From Pseudomonas sp. ACN8 (lineage in GTDB: Bacteria; Pseudomonadota; Gammaproteobacteria; Pseudomonadales; Pseudomonadaceae), in contig NZ_MRCS01000032.1 in assembly GCF_002303925.1 (NCBI RefSeq), forward strand, positions 1 through 64,000: a DNA stretch of 64,000 nt, written 5' to 3'. Shown piece by piece: positions 42,675 to 50,498 of this stretch. The notes under the pieces are model-generated. The model saw only the letters and a list, made by a program, of their open reading frames with translations. It had not been told where the DNA came from and did no database searches. Position 1 is the first letter of the stretch; every line of letters begins with the position of its first letter. Made by a program: the position numbers and the translations under genes.

Positions 42675-43616
42675 ATGAATGACAAAAATATCGAGTCGCT
42701 TTGGGGCCATCTGCACTGGCTGGTCGTTTTGGAACAGCAAGGCAGCTATACGGCGGCCGCCGCTCGCCTTGGCGTGAGTAAAGCGGCCATGAGCCAGCGT
42801 ATCGCTGAACTCGAGCGCGCAGTTGGCATGCCACTAGTGCGGCGCACCACACGCAGCATGCGCCTGACTGAAGTTGGGCAGCGATTGGTGGACGACACGC
42901 GTACACCGTTCGAGCGCATAGCACACAGTCTCGCAGGTGTGCGCGACCTGGTAGGAGTTCCCACGGGACTACTGCGCGTGACGGCTCCCGTGGCGCTGGC
43001 CCGCCAACAATTGGTGCCTCGCTTAGCAGAGTTTTCACGCGCTAACCCAGAGGTCCGGCTGGAGTTGGAGCTTTCTGATCGGATCAGCTCCCTTTCAATG
43101 GAGGGGTTTGATCTGGCGATTCGGCACGCAGCCTCTGTCCCCGACACACATGTTGCCTGGCAGTTATGCAGTACGCGGTCACTTTTGGTCGCCAGTCGCG
43201 CCTATTTGCGCCGCAAGTCAGCACCAAAAACACCCGAAGCCCTGGCAGGGCATGACTGTTTGTTTTATCCGCGCGCTCAAGAAACCCCCACTTGGGCTTT
43301 CGAACCTCTAGAAGGCAGTCGCGGCTCCGAGCGCATCACAGTGGCGGTTGCCGGTCCTTTCGCAGCCAACAACAGTGAGGCGCTGCGCGATGCATCGATC
43401 GCAGGACTCGGTATTGCGCTACTGCCAGACTTCAGTGCCCAGGCGGCTCTAAAAGCTGGGAAGCTTGTCGAAGTACTCCCTGCATGGATGCCTGTAGGTA
43501 CGTTCGCCGAGCGACTCTACGCAGTTCGTCCCTACGCGAGCCATGTCCCTATGGCTGTATCGACGTTTGTCAGTTTTCTGCGCAATGCCTGGGCATCCGG
43601 CTTCGCTCCGAAATAG
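42675..43616 (+). CDS. LysR-family transcriptional regulator, divergent from dddC
   Basis: 313 aa from ATG 42675 (MNDKNIESLWGHLHWLVVLEQ). Helix-turn-helix at residues about 20-60 (AAARLGVSKAAMSQRIAELE, LVRRTTRSMRLTEVG). The effector domain includes LLRVTAPVALARQQLVPRL and AASVPDTHVAWQLC. Divergent orientation from dddC with 116 nt between start codons, and a perfect inverted repeat just before its start, make dddC its likely target. Its inducer could be 3-hydroxypropionate, by analogy with the LysR-type controllers of 3-hydroxypropionate genes in Pseudomonas. Confidence 0.9.
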   Translation: MNDKNIESLWGHLHWLVVLEQQGSYTAAAARLGVSKAAMSQRIAELERAVGMPLVRRTTRSMRLTEVGQRLVDDTRTPFERIAHSLAGVRDLVGVPTGLLRVTAPVALARQQLVPRLAEFSRANPEVRLELELSDRISSLSMEGFDLAIRHAASVPDTHVAWQLCSTRSLLVASRAYLRRKSAPKTPEALAGHDCLFYPRAQETPTWAFEPLEGSRGSERITVAVAGPFAANNSEALRDASIAGLGIALLPDFSAQAALKAGKLVEVLPAWMPVGTFAERLYAVRPYASHVPMAVSTFVSFLRNAWASGFAPK

Positions 43617-44353
43617 GGTCTTCGCTTAACGTTCTTCCCATGCAGAATTTGGAAACCGTGACATTTTCTCGTTCCGCTTGTCTCTTTCAAGTTGAACATC
43701 GGTGGAGCTTCTCTGGTTCCCCGGTAGGGGGCGGACCAACGCCTTGGCGACCGCCCTCGCCACTATCAGGATAATCCAGCAGCCCTTTCAGATCATCGTA
43801 GAGTCGCTGTACCGTGTAACAGCGACCGACAAAGCATTTTTGCAATTGCCGCACCGAGTACGTTCGGGGTATTGCCGACGCATGTCCACCTAGCACCAGC
43901 ACGCCCATTGCTAGGAATCGCAGTACTTTCGGTAATGGTCTTCAGCATTGAGGCCTAAAGATCACCAGGTTCCGCGCCTCTCGCTGGACGCTGCTGGGTG
44001 CGCGACCCTAGCCCGGCCAAGTTATAACGCAGCCAAAGATCGACGACGCTGAGCGAGGCGCGCCGTTAGCAGGTTATCCATAAGCGCGCATCATCATTGG
44101 CTGACTGTTAGTCATATCGAACCTCCAGACGCACCATCAAAGGGGGGACCATCCACGTTGCCGGTAGCTTCAGGCTCTTGATCAACAATCTGCCCGACCG
44201 CCGTCAATTAGGAGGGGATTAGTGGACACATCGTCGCGTCAGGTGGGCCGATTTTTTGCTAGGGCGACAGGCGGCTGACATTCCTAAGCGATGAATTTTC
44301 ATCAGGTTTTCGCTCAAAGCCTTCCCACAAATCTAAATTCGAGAATATAGATA
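43617..44353. other. Long gap with gene remnants
   Basis: No intact gene. On the minus strand near 44115-44065 a good ribosome binding site (GGAGGTTCGAT) leads to MTNSQPMMMRAYG and an immediate stop, which resembles the start of a zinc alcohol dehydrogenase. A 73-codon frame at 43908-43687 (minus) has no recognisable relative. The region looks like scar tissue between the dddC/lysR and aldehyde dehydrogenase units. Confidence 0.4.
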
Positions 44354-44382
44354 TTGACATATCTCGATATCTGAAATAATTT
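44354..44382 (+). promoter_or_regulatory. Promoter of the aldehyde dehydrogenase operon with a palindrome in the spacer
   Basis: -35 TTGACA (44354), 17-nt spacer, -10 TAATTT (44377). The spacer holds ATATCTCGATAT (44359-44370), whose reverse strand reads ATATCGAGATAT. The same ATATCGAGA occurs just upstream of the ArsR gene at 48338, so that protein may control both. Confidence 0.6.
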
Positions 44383-44423
44383 TGAGCTACACCTCAAAAC
44401 CCCTAATACTTGGGAGAATCAAA

Positions 44424-45923
44424 ATGCAAATCCTTCATGACGTCCCTCCAAGCTACGTTCCAGATCAGAGCTACGGTCTGTTCATCGACAACCAGTGGGT
44501 TGAAGGTGAAAGTGGAGAAACTATCGACAGCCGCAATCCGGCCAATGGTAAATTTCTCACTCGTATTCCGAATGCCAACGCTGCGGATGTCGATCGCGCT
44601 GTACAAGCTGCCAATCGTGCCTTTCAGACCTGGCGCACCACTACACCGATTGAACGATCCAACCTCCTGCTGAAAATCGCCGATTTGTTGGAAAGAGATT
44701 TTGAACGCTTTGCCATTTTAGAGTCACTTGACGTTGGCAAGCCTCTCCGCGAAAGCAAGGCAATTGACGTCCCGCTGGCCATCGACCACTTTCGCTATTT
44801 CGCCGGTGTGATTCGCAGCCATTCTGACGAAGCCGTGATGCTCGACGAGCAGACTCTAAGCATCACCCTGAGCGAGCCGCTGGGCGTTGTCGGTCAGGTA
44901 ATTCCGTGGAATTTCCCATTGCTCATGGCGGCCTGGAAGATTGCACCTGCTATTGCAATGGGTAACACCGTTGTTATTAAGCCCTCGGAGATGACCCCTG
45001 TCACCATCCTGGAGCTTGCGAAAATCTTCGCTAAGGTGCTGCCGCCGGGTGTCGTGAACATCGTTACTGGTACAGGTGTTACTACTGGTCAACCGCTGTT
45101 GGATCATCCTCTCATTCGGAAACTGGCCTTCACAGGTTCAACCGGTATTGGCGGGGTTGTAGCTGCTGCCGCCGCCAAGAAAATCATTCCCGCCACGCTG
45201 GAGTTGGGGGGCAAATCTGCAAACATTGTTTTCCCCGATGCCAACTGGGAGAAGGCGGTGGAAGGTGCGGCCCTGGCCATCCTTTGGAATCAGGGCCAGG
45301 TTTGTGAATCAGGTGCACGTTTGTTCGTTCATGAGTCGATCTATGAACGATTCCTTGGTGAACTGAAACAAAAATTCGAACAGGTACGTGTGGGAGATCC
45401 GCTGTCCCCTGAGACGACCATGGGAGCCCAGGTCAGCGAAACTCAAATGAATCGAATTCTGGGTTATATCGATATCGCTCTGACAGAGGGCGCGAATGTT
45501 CTGGTTGGTGGTGAGCGGCTGACTGGCGGTGATTACGACGCTGGATTTTTCATTCAGCCCACTATTTTGGTCGACGTCCGCAATGACATGCGTGTTGCTT
45601 ACGAAGAAATCTTCGGTCCGGTTCTTTGCGTGATCCCCTTCAAAGATGAAGCGGAAGTCATCGCCTTAGCCAACGACTCGGAATATGGATTGGCGGGTGC
45701 CGTTTGGACCCAAGACATTAATCGAGCTCTACGGGTATCGCGTGCCGTTGAAACTGGGCGGATGTGGGTGAACACTTACCACGAGATTCCCGCCCACGCG
45801 CCGTTTGGTGGCTACAAAAAATCCGGAATTGGGAGAGAGACCCATAAATCGATGCTTGAGGCCTACAGCCAGAAAAAGAACATTTATGTGAGCCTCAATG
45901 AAGCGCCGCTAGGCCTGTTTTGA
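44424..45923 (+). CDS. NAD-dependent aldehyde dehydrogenase
   Basis: 499 aa from ATG 44424, with GGGAG 8 nt upstream; the frame open to 44382 would start inside the promoter. Family motifs: VIPWNFPLLMAAWKIAPAIA, LAFTGSTGIGG, the catalytic Glu in LELGGKSANIV, the Cys in NQGQVCESGARLF and EEIFGPVLCVIPF. It belongs to the broad group containing AldB/ExaC and betaine/phenylacetaldehyde dehydrogenases; the substrate cannot be fixed. First gene of an operon with an Old Yellow Enzyme and a luciferase-like oxidoreductase, all likely to handle reactive aldehydes or enals. Confidence 0.9.
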   Translation: MQILHDVPPSYVPDQSYGLFIDNQWVEGESGETIDSRNPANGKFLTRIPNANAADVDRAVQAANRAFQTWRTTTPIERSNLLLKIADLLERDFERFAILESLDVGKPLRESKAIDVPLAIDHFRYFAGVIRSHSDEAVMLDEQTLSITLSEPLGVVGQVIPWNFPLLMAAWKIAPAIAMGNTVVIKPSEMTPVTILELAKIFAKVLPPGVVNIVTGTGVTTGQPLLDHPLIRKLAFTGSTGIGGVVAAAAAKKIIPATLELGGKSANIVFPDANWEKAVEGAALAILWNQGQVCESGARLFVHESIYERFLGELKQKFEQVRVGDPLSPETTMGAQVSETQMNRILGYIDIALTEGANVLVGGERLTGGDYDAGFFIQPTILVDVRNDMRVAYEEIFGPVLCVIPFKDEAEVIALANDSEYGLAGAVWTQDINRALRVSRAVETGRMWVNTYHEIPAHAPFGGYKKSGIGRETHKSMLEAYSQKKNIYVSLNEAPLGLF

Positions 45924-45987
45924 AGCGAAATTCGCTCTGTACATTTAACTGTTCAAATCGAATTATTTAGATATCTAGGTGAATGCT

Positions 45988-47112
45988 ATGAAAAGCTCAG
46001 TATTGTTCAAACAGGCTCATCTGGGCCCGTACACTCTAAAGAATCGAATCGTTCTTCCACCGCTGACCCGTTCCCGCAGCTCCCAGCCAGGTAACATTCC
46101 TAACGATCTAATGGCTACTTACTACGGTCAGCGTACCGGTGCTGGGTTCATGGTGACTGAGGGTACCCAAATCGAGCCACGAGGGCAGGGTTATGCCTGG
46201 ACGCCAGGTATTTATAGCGCGGAACAGGTAGAGGGTTGGCGTAAAGTGACGGACGCCGTCCATGCAGAGGGGGGTGTGATCTTCGCCCAGCTGTGGCACG
46301 TGGGTCGCGTTTCGCATAACTCTCTCCAGCCTGGTGGTGATGCTCCAGTGGCGCCCTCGGCGATTGTGGCTGATAACGTAAAAGTCTTTATCGAAACCGG
46401 ACCTGGCGAAGGTGCGCTAGCCCTGCCGTCGACACCGCGTGCACTGACTACAGCGGAAGTGAAGGAGTTGGTTCAGCTGTATGCTCAAGCCGCTCGCAAT
46501 GCACTCGACGCTGGCTTCGACGGGGTCGAAATTCACTGCGCCAATGGCTATTTGGTGAACCAATTTATATCGGCCCATACCAACCGGCGTGACGATGAAT
46601 ACGGTGGTTCACTGCAGAACCGGCTGCGCTTTTTGAAAGAAATCACGCAAGCGGTGGCGGAGGTCGTTGGCAATAACCGCCTGGGCATACGCTTTGCTCC
46701 TCTGTTTGCAACTACGGATGAAGATCGTGTCTACCTCGGTTTGGTTGAGGAGAATCCGCACGAGACCTATATCGAGGCGATCAAAGTACTCGAGAATATT
46801 GGTATCGCCTATCTGTCACTAGCCGAAGCTGATTGGGAGAATGCCCCCGAGTTGCCGGAGACTTTCCGAACAGCTGTTCGGAAAAACTTCAGTGGCGCAA
46901 TTCTCTATGCAGGCAAGTACACCGCCGAGCGTGGCATCCGCGTAATCGAAGAAGGCTGGGGCGACCTGATTGCCTTCGGACGTCCTTTTATAGCGAATCC
47001 GGATCTGCCCGAGCGCATCGCTAACAACTGGCCGCTAAACCAAGTGGATCCGACCAGCATGTATGGCGGTACTCACAAAGGCTACACCGACTATTCCACC
47101 TATCAGGAATAG
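45988..47112 (+). CDS. Old Yellow Enzyme-family ene-reductase (NemA-like)
   Basis: 374 aa from ATG 45988 with AGGTG 6 nt upstream; a GTG at 45979 is also in frame. FMN-dependent NAD(P)H:alkene reductase: LKNRIVLPPLTRSRS, FAQLWHVGRVSH, the substrate-binding His and Asn in GVEIHCANGYLVNQF, DEYGGSLQNRLRF, and GRPFIANPDLPERI. The Ala-to-Cys change in HCAN is slight. OYEs reduce electron-poor C=C bonds such as enals, enones and acrylate esters, which fits a setting of acrylate metabolism. It follows the aldehyde dehydrogenase by 64 nt. Confidence 0.93.
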   Translation: MKSSVLFKQAHLGPYTLKNRIVLPPLTRSRSSQPGNIPNDLMATYYGQRTGAGFMVTEGTQIEPRGQGYAWTPGIYSAEQVEGWRKVTDAVHAEGGVIFAQLWHVGRVSHNSLQPGGDAPVAPSAIVADNVKVFIETGPGEGALALPSTPRALTTAEVKELVQLYAQAARNALDAGFDGVEIHCANGYLVNQFISAHTNRRDDEYGGSLQNRLRFLKEITQAVAEVVGNNRLGIRFAPLFATTDEDRVYLGLVEENPHETYIEAIKVLENIGIAYLSLAEADWENAPELPETFRTAVRKNFSGAILYAGKYTAERGIRVIEEGWGDLIAFGRPFIANPDLPERIANNWPLNQVDPTSMYGGTHKGYTDYSTYQE

Positions 47113-47254
47113 TCGCTGTGAGCCGCGCCCCCAAAGGCGCGGCTCAAGCCTCGAACTGGAGATGCGGATGGATTGCAATGGCCAGACGCATCAGTCGAAG
47201 TCGATGCAAGGCTGGTCCAGGATTTTACAGACTGACCTGGCCAATATTAGAGAC

Positions 47255-48226
47255 ATGATCATGTATCAACCAAGTGCAGTGCCCTATGAACAGCATCGAG
47301 GTTTCCAGCGTACGTTCAAAGCCGGACGCCTCAGTCTGGGCATTTTTTTCCCCCTTGAAGCCTTTGGGGGTGATACCCCAACCATGCTAAACCAGGTTGC
47401 ATTGGCGAAGCGTGCAGAGAAACTCGGGTTCTCGGCACTCTGGTTTCGAGACGTGCCGCTCAGAGATCCAAGTTTCGGTGACGTCGGACAGGTTTTTGAT
47501 CCCTGGGTCTACCTGGGATTTATTGCCGCGCACACATCAGAAATTTCACTCGGCACGGCGTCCATTGCGCTACCTCTGCGCAACCCTTTACATACCGCTA
47601 AGGCAGCCACAAGCGTCGATCAGCTAAGCGATGGTCGTCTTTTGCTGGGAGTTGCTTCAGGGGATCGTCCAGTTGAATTCCCCGCATTCGGCATTGACCC
47701 GGAGAATCGCGACGAGATTTTTCGAGAACACCTGACTGTGATACGGCAAGCACAACGCAGCAGTTTTGAGCCCCTGCACTGGAGCGGTGGAGCTCTGGTG
47801 GGCGCAGATTTGGTCCCAAAGCCGACAACCAATGAAATCCCATTTTTTGTGACAGGACACAGTCGTCAGTCTCTGGACTGGATTGCTCGCAACAGCTGCG
47901 GATGGATTAGCTACCCCCGGCCTCCCACCGCACAGAAACTGACCGTTGACAAATGGCGAGCAGAAGTCGAGAAGCAATGCGAAAGTGTATACAAACCTTT
48001 TTTACAGTCGCTTTACATTGATTTGGAGGCCTCACCCCAATGCCCTCCATCCCCAATCCATTTGGGCTATAGACTGGGCAGAGACCATTTGGTGGTGCTT
48101 TTGCAGCTACTTCAAGATGCAGGTGTTGATCACGTCATCCTGAATGTCAAGTACGGCCATCGGCCTGCTGCTGAAGTGATCGAAGAAATTGGCACTTACG
48201 TTATGCCTCACTTCAGCTCAAATTGA
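47255..48226 (+). CDS. Luciferase-like (LLM class) flavin-dependent oxidoreductase
   Basis: 323 aa from ATG 47255; another ATG at 47261 and an earlier frame from 47063 are possible, the latter overlapping the previous gene. Bacterial-luciferase-like TIM barrel: LSLGIFFPLEAFGG, LGFSALWFRDVPLRDP, EISLGTASIALPLRNP, DQLSDGRLLLGVASGDRP, FVTGHSRQSLDWIA. Such enzymes use reduced flavin and often act as monooxygenases. The substrate is unknown. It lies 142 nt after the ene-reductase, probably in the same operon, and before the ArsR gene. Confidence 0.85.
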   Translation: MIMYQPSAVPYEQHRGFQRTFKAGRLSLGIFFPLEAFGGDTPTMLNQVALAKRAEKLGFSALWFRDVPLRDPSFGDVGQVFDPWVYLGFIAAHTSEISLGTASIALPLRNPLHTAKAATSVDQLSDGRLLLGVASGDRPVEFPAFGIDPENRDEIFREHLTVIRQAQRSSFEPLHWSGGALVGADLVPKPTTNEIPFFVTGHSRQSLDWIARNSCGWISYPRPPTAQKLTVDKWRAEVEKQCESVYKPFLQSLYIDLEASPQCPPSPIHLGYRLGRDHLVVLLQLLQDAGVDHVILNVKYGHRPAAEVIEEIGTYVMPHFSSN

Positions 48227-48337
48227 CCGGACGAGCAGGTTGGCAGTGTGAAACTGTTTGAAATTAGCCATTCACCCAATGAACCGGATTCGAACGTTCG
48301 AGCTGAAGGACTGTGCGAATAGGCGTAAATTGTCGTA

Positions 48338-48346
48338 ATATCGAGA
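48338..48346. promoter_or_regulatory. ATATCGAGA motif before the ArsR gene
   Basis: Same 9-mer as on the reverse strand of the aldehyde dehydrogenase promoter spacer. It lies 22-30 nt before the ArsR start; GAGATACCGAGA follows as a weaker second half. Confidence 0.4.
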
Positions 48347-48367
48347 AAAAGAGATACCGAGAAATTT

Positions 48368-48673
48368 ATGAGCATCGATATCAGTGAAGCGCTCAAGGCG
48401 CTCGATAACCCGACCCGTCTAGCGATCCTCGGTTGGTTAAAAGAGCCCCGGAAGAGTTTTCCCGAACAGGAAGTCGATCCGGACGAAGTTGGTGTGTGCG
48501 TCAGTATCATCCAGGAGCGCACGCGATTGTCTCAATCGACTGTGTCGCTTTATTTGGCATCGTTGCAACGTGCGCAACTGATCACATCTCAACGAATTGG
48601 TCCGTGGACGTACTACAAGCGCCATGAGGGGAACATTTCTGCATTCTTTGAGAAGCTACAAGCCCTGATCTGA
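48368..48673 (+). CDS. ArsR-family transcriptional regulator
   Basis: 101 aa. A winged helix-turn-helix of the ArsR type: ALKALDNPTRLAILGWLKEP then CVSIIQERTRLSQSTVSLYL (recognition helix SQSTVSLYLASLQ) and LITSQRIGPWTYYKRHE. The metal-binding CxC motif of ArsR/SmtB is absent; a single Cys in VGVCVSII could sense redox or electrophiles. It closes the aldehyde dehydrogenase-OYE-LLM run and shares a motif with that operon's promoter, so it is its probable regulator. Confidence 0.88.
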   Translation: MSIDISEALKALDNPTRLAILGWLKEPRKSFPEQEVDPDEVGVCVSIIQERTRLSQSTVSLYLASLQRAQLITSQRIGPWTYYKRHEGNISAFFEKLQALI

Positions 48674-48873
48674 AGCAGCGACAAAAAAACTCCCCCTCTC
48701 TGCAGCGTCTGACTTGGTTGCTAGTGTCGCCGCTGCCCTGCAAGCGAACCGTCGTCGACGTATAGCCGCCCCATGCGGATTCGCCTCAGTTCGTCAGCCA
48801 CCTGCCAAGCCCCAGCGCTGCGTAGTCAGCGCGCCGCACCGGCGGTTGTCCGCGATTCAAAGCATCCGGTCTC

Positions 48874-48902
48874 TTGACATTAAAAGACGATCGGTCTAAT
48901 TA
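48874..48902 (+). promoter_or_regulatory. Promoter with AcuR operator upstream of acuI
   Basis: -35 TTGACA (48874), 17-nt spacer ending CGATCGGTC, -10 TAATTA (48897). AGACGATCGGTCT is a nearly complete palindrome. An ATG starts exactly 7 nt after the -10 box, as in acuR. Confidence 0.72.
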
Positions 48903-48909
48903 TGTGCTC

Positions 48910-49044
48910 ATGAACATAATCAATCCCCTGGCCTGTAGCGGCCGACCACCCAAGATCGCACCTGAGCACGTTTGGCCGCATCGTCCACTCGGAGTTCCAG
49001 CGAGGCTACCGGTACCGGCACTCTTCCGCTGGTGGATTTTTTGA
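48910..49044 (+). pseudogene. Probable stub of a second acuR-like TetR gene
   Basis: 44 codons starting MNIINPLACSGRPPKIAPEH. SGRPPKIAPEH resembles the basic N-terminal arm of TetR proteins (RGRPAKTAGDY in the intact acuR). The spacing -10, 7 nt, ATG is the same as in acuR, and the operator is the same. After this the frame reads unlike TetR and stops, just before acuI. The known order acuR-acuI in other bacteria supports loss of an acuR here. Confidence 0.4.
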
Positions 49045-49073
49045 TATGTCAGCTGATTTTTTTCGAAATTTTA

Positions 49074-49090
49074 TAGACGAACGGTCTAAA
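49074..49090 (+). promoter_or_regulatory. Second AcuR-like site next to the acuI ribosome binding site
   Basis: TAGACGAACGGTCTAAA, one base different in the core from the 48885 site, followed directly by AGGAG (49092-49096) and ATG 49103. No good -35 was found for it, so it may act as an auxiliary operator. Confidence 0.5.
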
Positions 49091-49102
49091 TAGGAGCAAA
49101 AC

Positions 49103-50086
49103 ATGTTCAAGGCAATTCTCATCGACAAAAATGCAACGTCTTATAACTCGCTGGTCACAGACATTAACGAGGAGCAGCTGCCCGAAGGGGATGTCCTCGT
49201 GCGCGTAGCCTATAGCACGATAAATTTTAAAGATGCACTCGCGATCACGGGCCAAAGTCCTGTGGTCCGCCATTTTCCAATGGTTCCGGGAATTGATTTC
49301 GCTGGGGTAGTGGAGGAAAGCGCCCATCCTAATTACAAGGCCGGCGATAAGGTCTTGCTTAATGGTTGGGGGGTAGGGGAAAGCCATTGGGGTGGGCTGG
49401 CACAAAAGGCCAGAGTGCGCGGGGAATGGCTTATTCCATTACCGAAAAACTTTACCGAAGCCCAAGCAATGGCGATAGGCACGGCCGGGTACACTGCCAT
49501 GCTGTGTGTAATGGCATTGGAGCGCCATGGCGTGACTCCTGCACATGGTGAAGTCCTAGTGACCGGAGCAAATGGAGGGGTGGGCAGTTTTGCTATTCCC
49601 ATTCTTGCCCGTAAAGGCTACTCGGTCATTGCGTCGACCGGTCGGCCTCAGGAGGAGGAATACCTGAAGCTTCTTGGTGCAACCTCCATCATCAGCCGTG
49701 CCGAATTATCTGAACCTGGTCGCCCGCTTCAAAAGGAGCGCTGGGCTGCAGCTGTTGATTCTGTTGGTAGCCATACGCTCGCAAATGTCTGCGCTTCGAT
49801 TAAAGCAGAGGGGGCAATCGCCGCCTGCGGTCTGGCTCAGGGCATGGATCTACCGACTACTGTCGCACCATTCATTTTACGAGGCGTCAGTCTTCTTGGT
49901 ATCAACAGCGTCACCCAGCCATATGACAGTCGTATCGAAGCTTGGAAGCAATTGGGCATACATCTCGATCTATCACAACTATCGGATATCACAAGAGAGA
50001 TAGCGCTTTCAGAAGCCATTCCAGCGTCTACTGATTTGCTTCAGGGGAAAATCAGGGGTCGCTTAGTCGTCAACGTCAACGAGTAA
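49103..50086 (+). CDS. acuI: Acryloyl-CoA reductase AcuI (YhdH/MDR family)
   Basis: 327 aa, the standard AcuI/YhdH length. NADPH-dependent, zinc-free medium-chain reductase: STINFKDALAITGQSPVVRHFP, PGIDFAGVVEES, GWGVGESHWGGLAQKARV, LVTGANGGVGSFAIP, and GLAQGMDLPTTVAPFILRGVSLLGI. It reduces acryloyl-CoA to propionyl-CoA and so removes a toxic electrophile. AGGAG lies 6 nt before the ATG. It sits behind AcuR-type operators on the plus strand, 8 kb from acuR, which supports membership of one regulon. Confidence 0.93.
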   Translation: MFKAILIDKNATSYNSLVTDINEEQLPEGDVLVRVAYSTINFKDALAITGQSPVVRHFPMVPGIDFAGVVEESAHPNYKAGDKVLLNGWGVGESHWGGLAQKARVRGEWLIPLPKNFTEAQAMAIGTAGYTAMLCVMALERHGVTPAHGEVLVTGANGGVGSFAIPILARKGYSVIASTGRPQEEEYLKLLGATSIISRAELSEPGRPLQKERWAAAVDSVGSHTLANVCASIKAEGAIAACGLAQGMDLPTTVAPFILRGVSLLGINSVTQPYDSRIEAWKQLGIHLDLSQLSDITREIALSEAIPASTDLLQGKIRGRLVVNVNE

Positions 50087-50186
50087 TGTGATTGCCGGTA
50101 GCAGCGGGGAGAATTCAATCTGACTGCTGCTTGCGGCTCCATCTGGATGACGTTGCAAATTCATCTGTGCTGCGAGGATAAAAACA

Positions 50187-50498
50187 ATGAACGACAGCAT
50201 TTACCGCTCGATTCAAAACAGCCCGCGCTTCAAGGATCTGGTTCGCAAGCGAGAACGGTTCGCCTGGATTCTTTCGGCAATCATGCTAGGGCTTTACTCC
50301 GGATTCATCCTTTTGATTGCCTACGGGCCGCATATCCTGGGAGCAAAAATCAGCCCTGAGTCATCTATTACCTGGGGCATGCCGATCGGTGTCGGGCTGA
50401 TTCTATCGGCCTTTATCTTGACCGGTTTTTATATACGTCGCGCCAACGGCGAATTCGACAACCTGAACAATGCGATTCTCAAGGAGGCTCAGCAATGA
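50187..50498 (+). CDS. yjcH: DUF485 membrane protein YjcH
   Basis: 103 aa with two membrane segments (FAWILSAIMLGLYSGFILLI and TWGMPIGVGLILSAFILTGF), the DUF485 arrangement. It is the usual partner encoded before ActP and overlaps it by 4 nt (ATGA). Exact role is unknown; it probably supports the acetate symporter. Confidence 0.93.
   Translation: MNDSIYRSIQNSPRFKDLVRKRERFAWILSAIMLGLYSGFILLIAYGPHILGAKISPESSITWGMPIGVGLILSAFILTGFYIRRANGEFDNLNNAILKEAQQ

Noticed and set aside
43687..43908. 73-codon minus-strand frame as a lipoprotein or small gene
   Set aside because: No signal sequence or lipobox in the expected position, no ribosome binding site, and no family resemblance.
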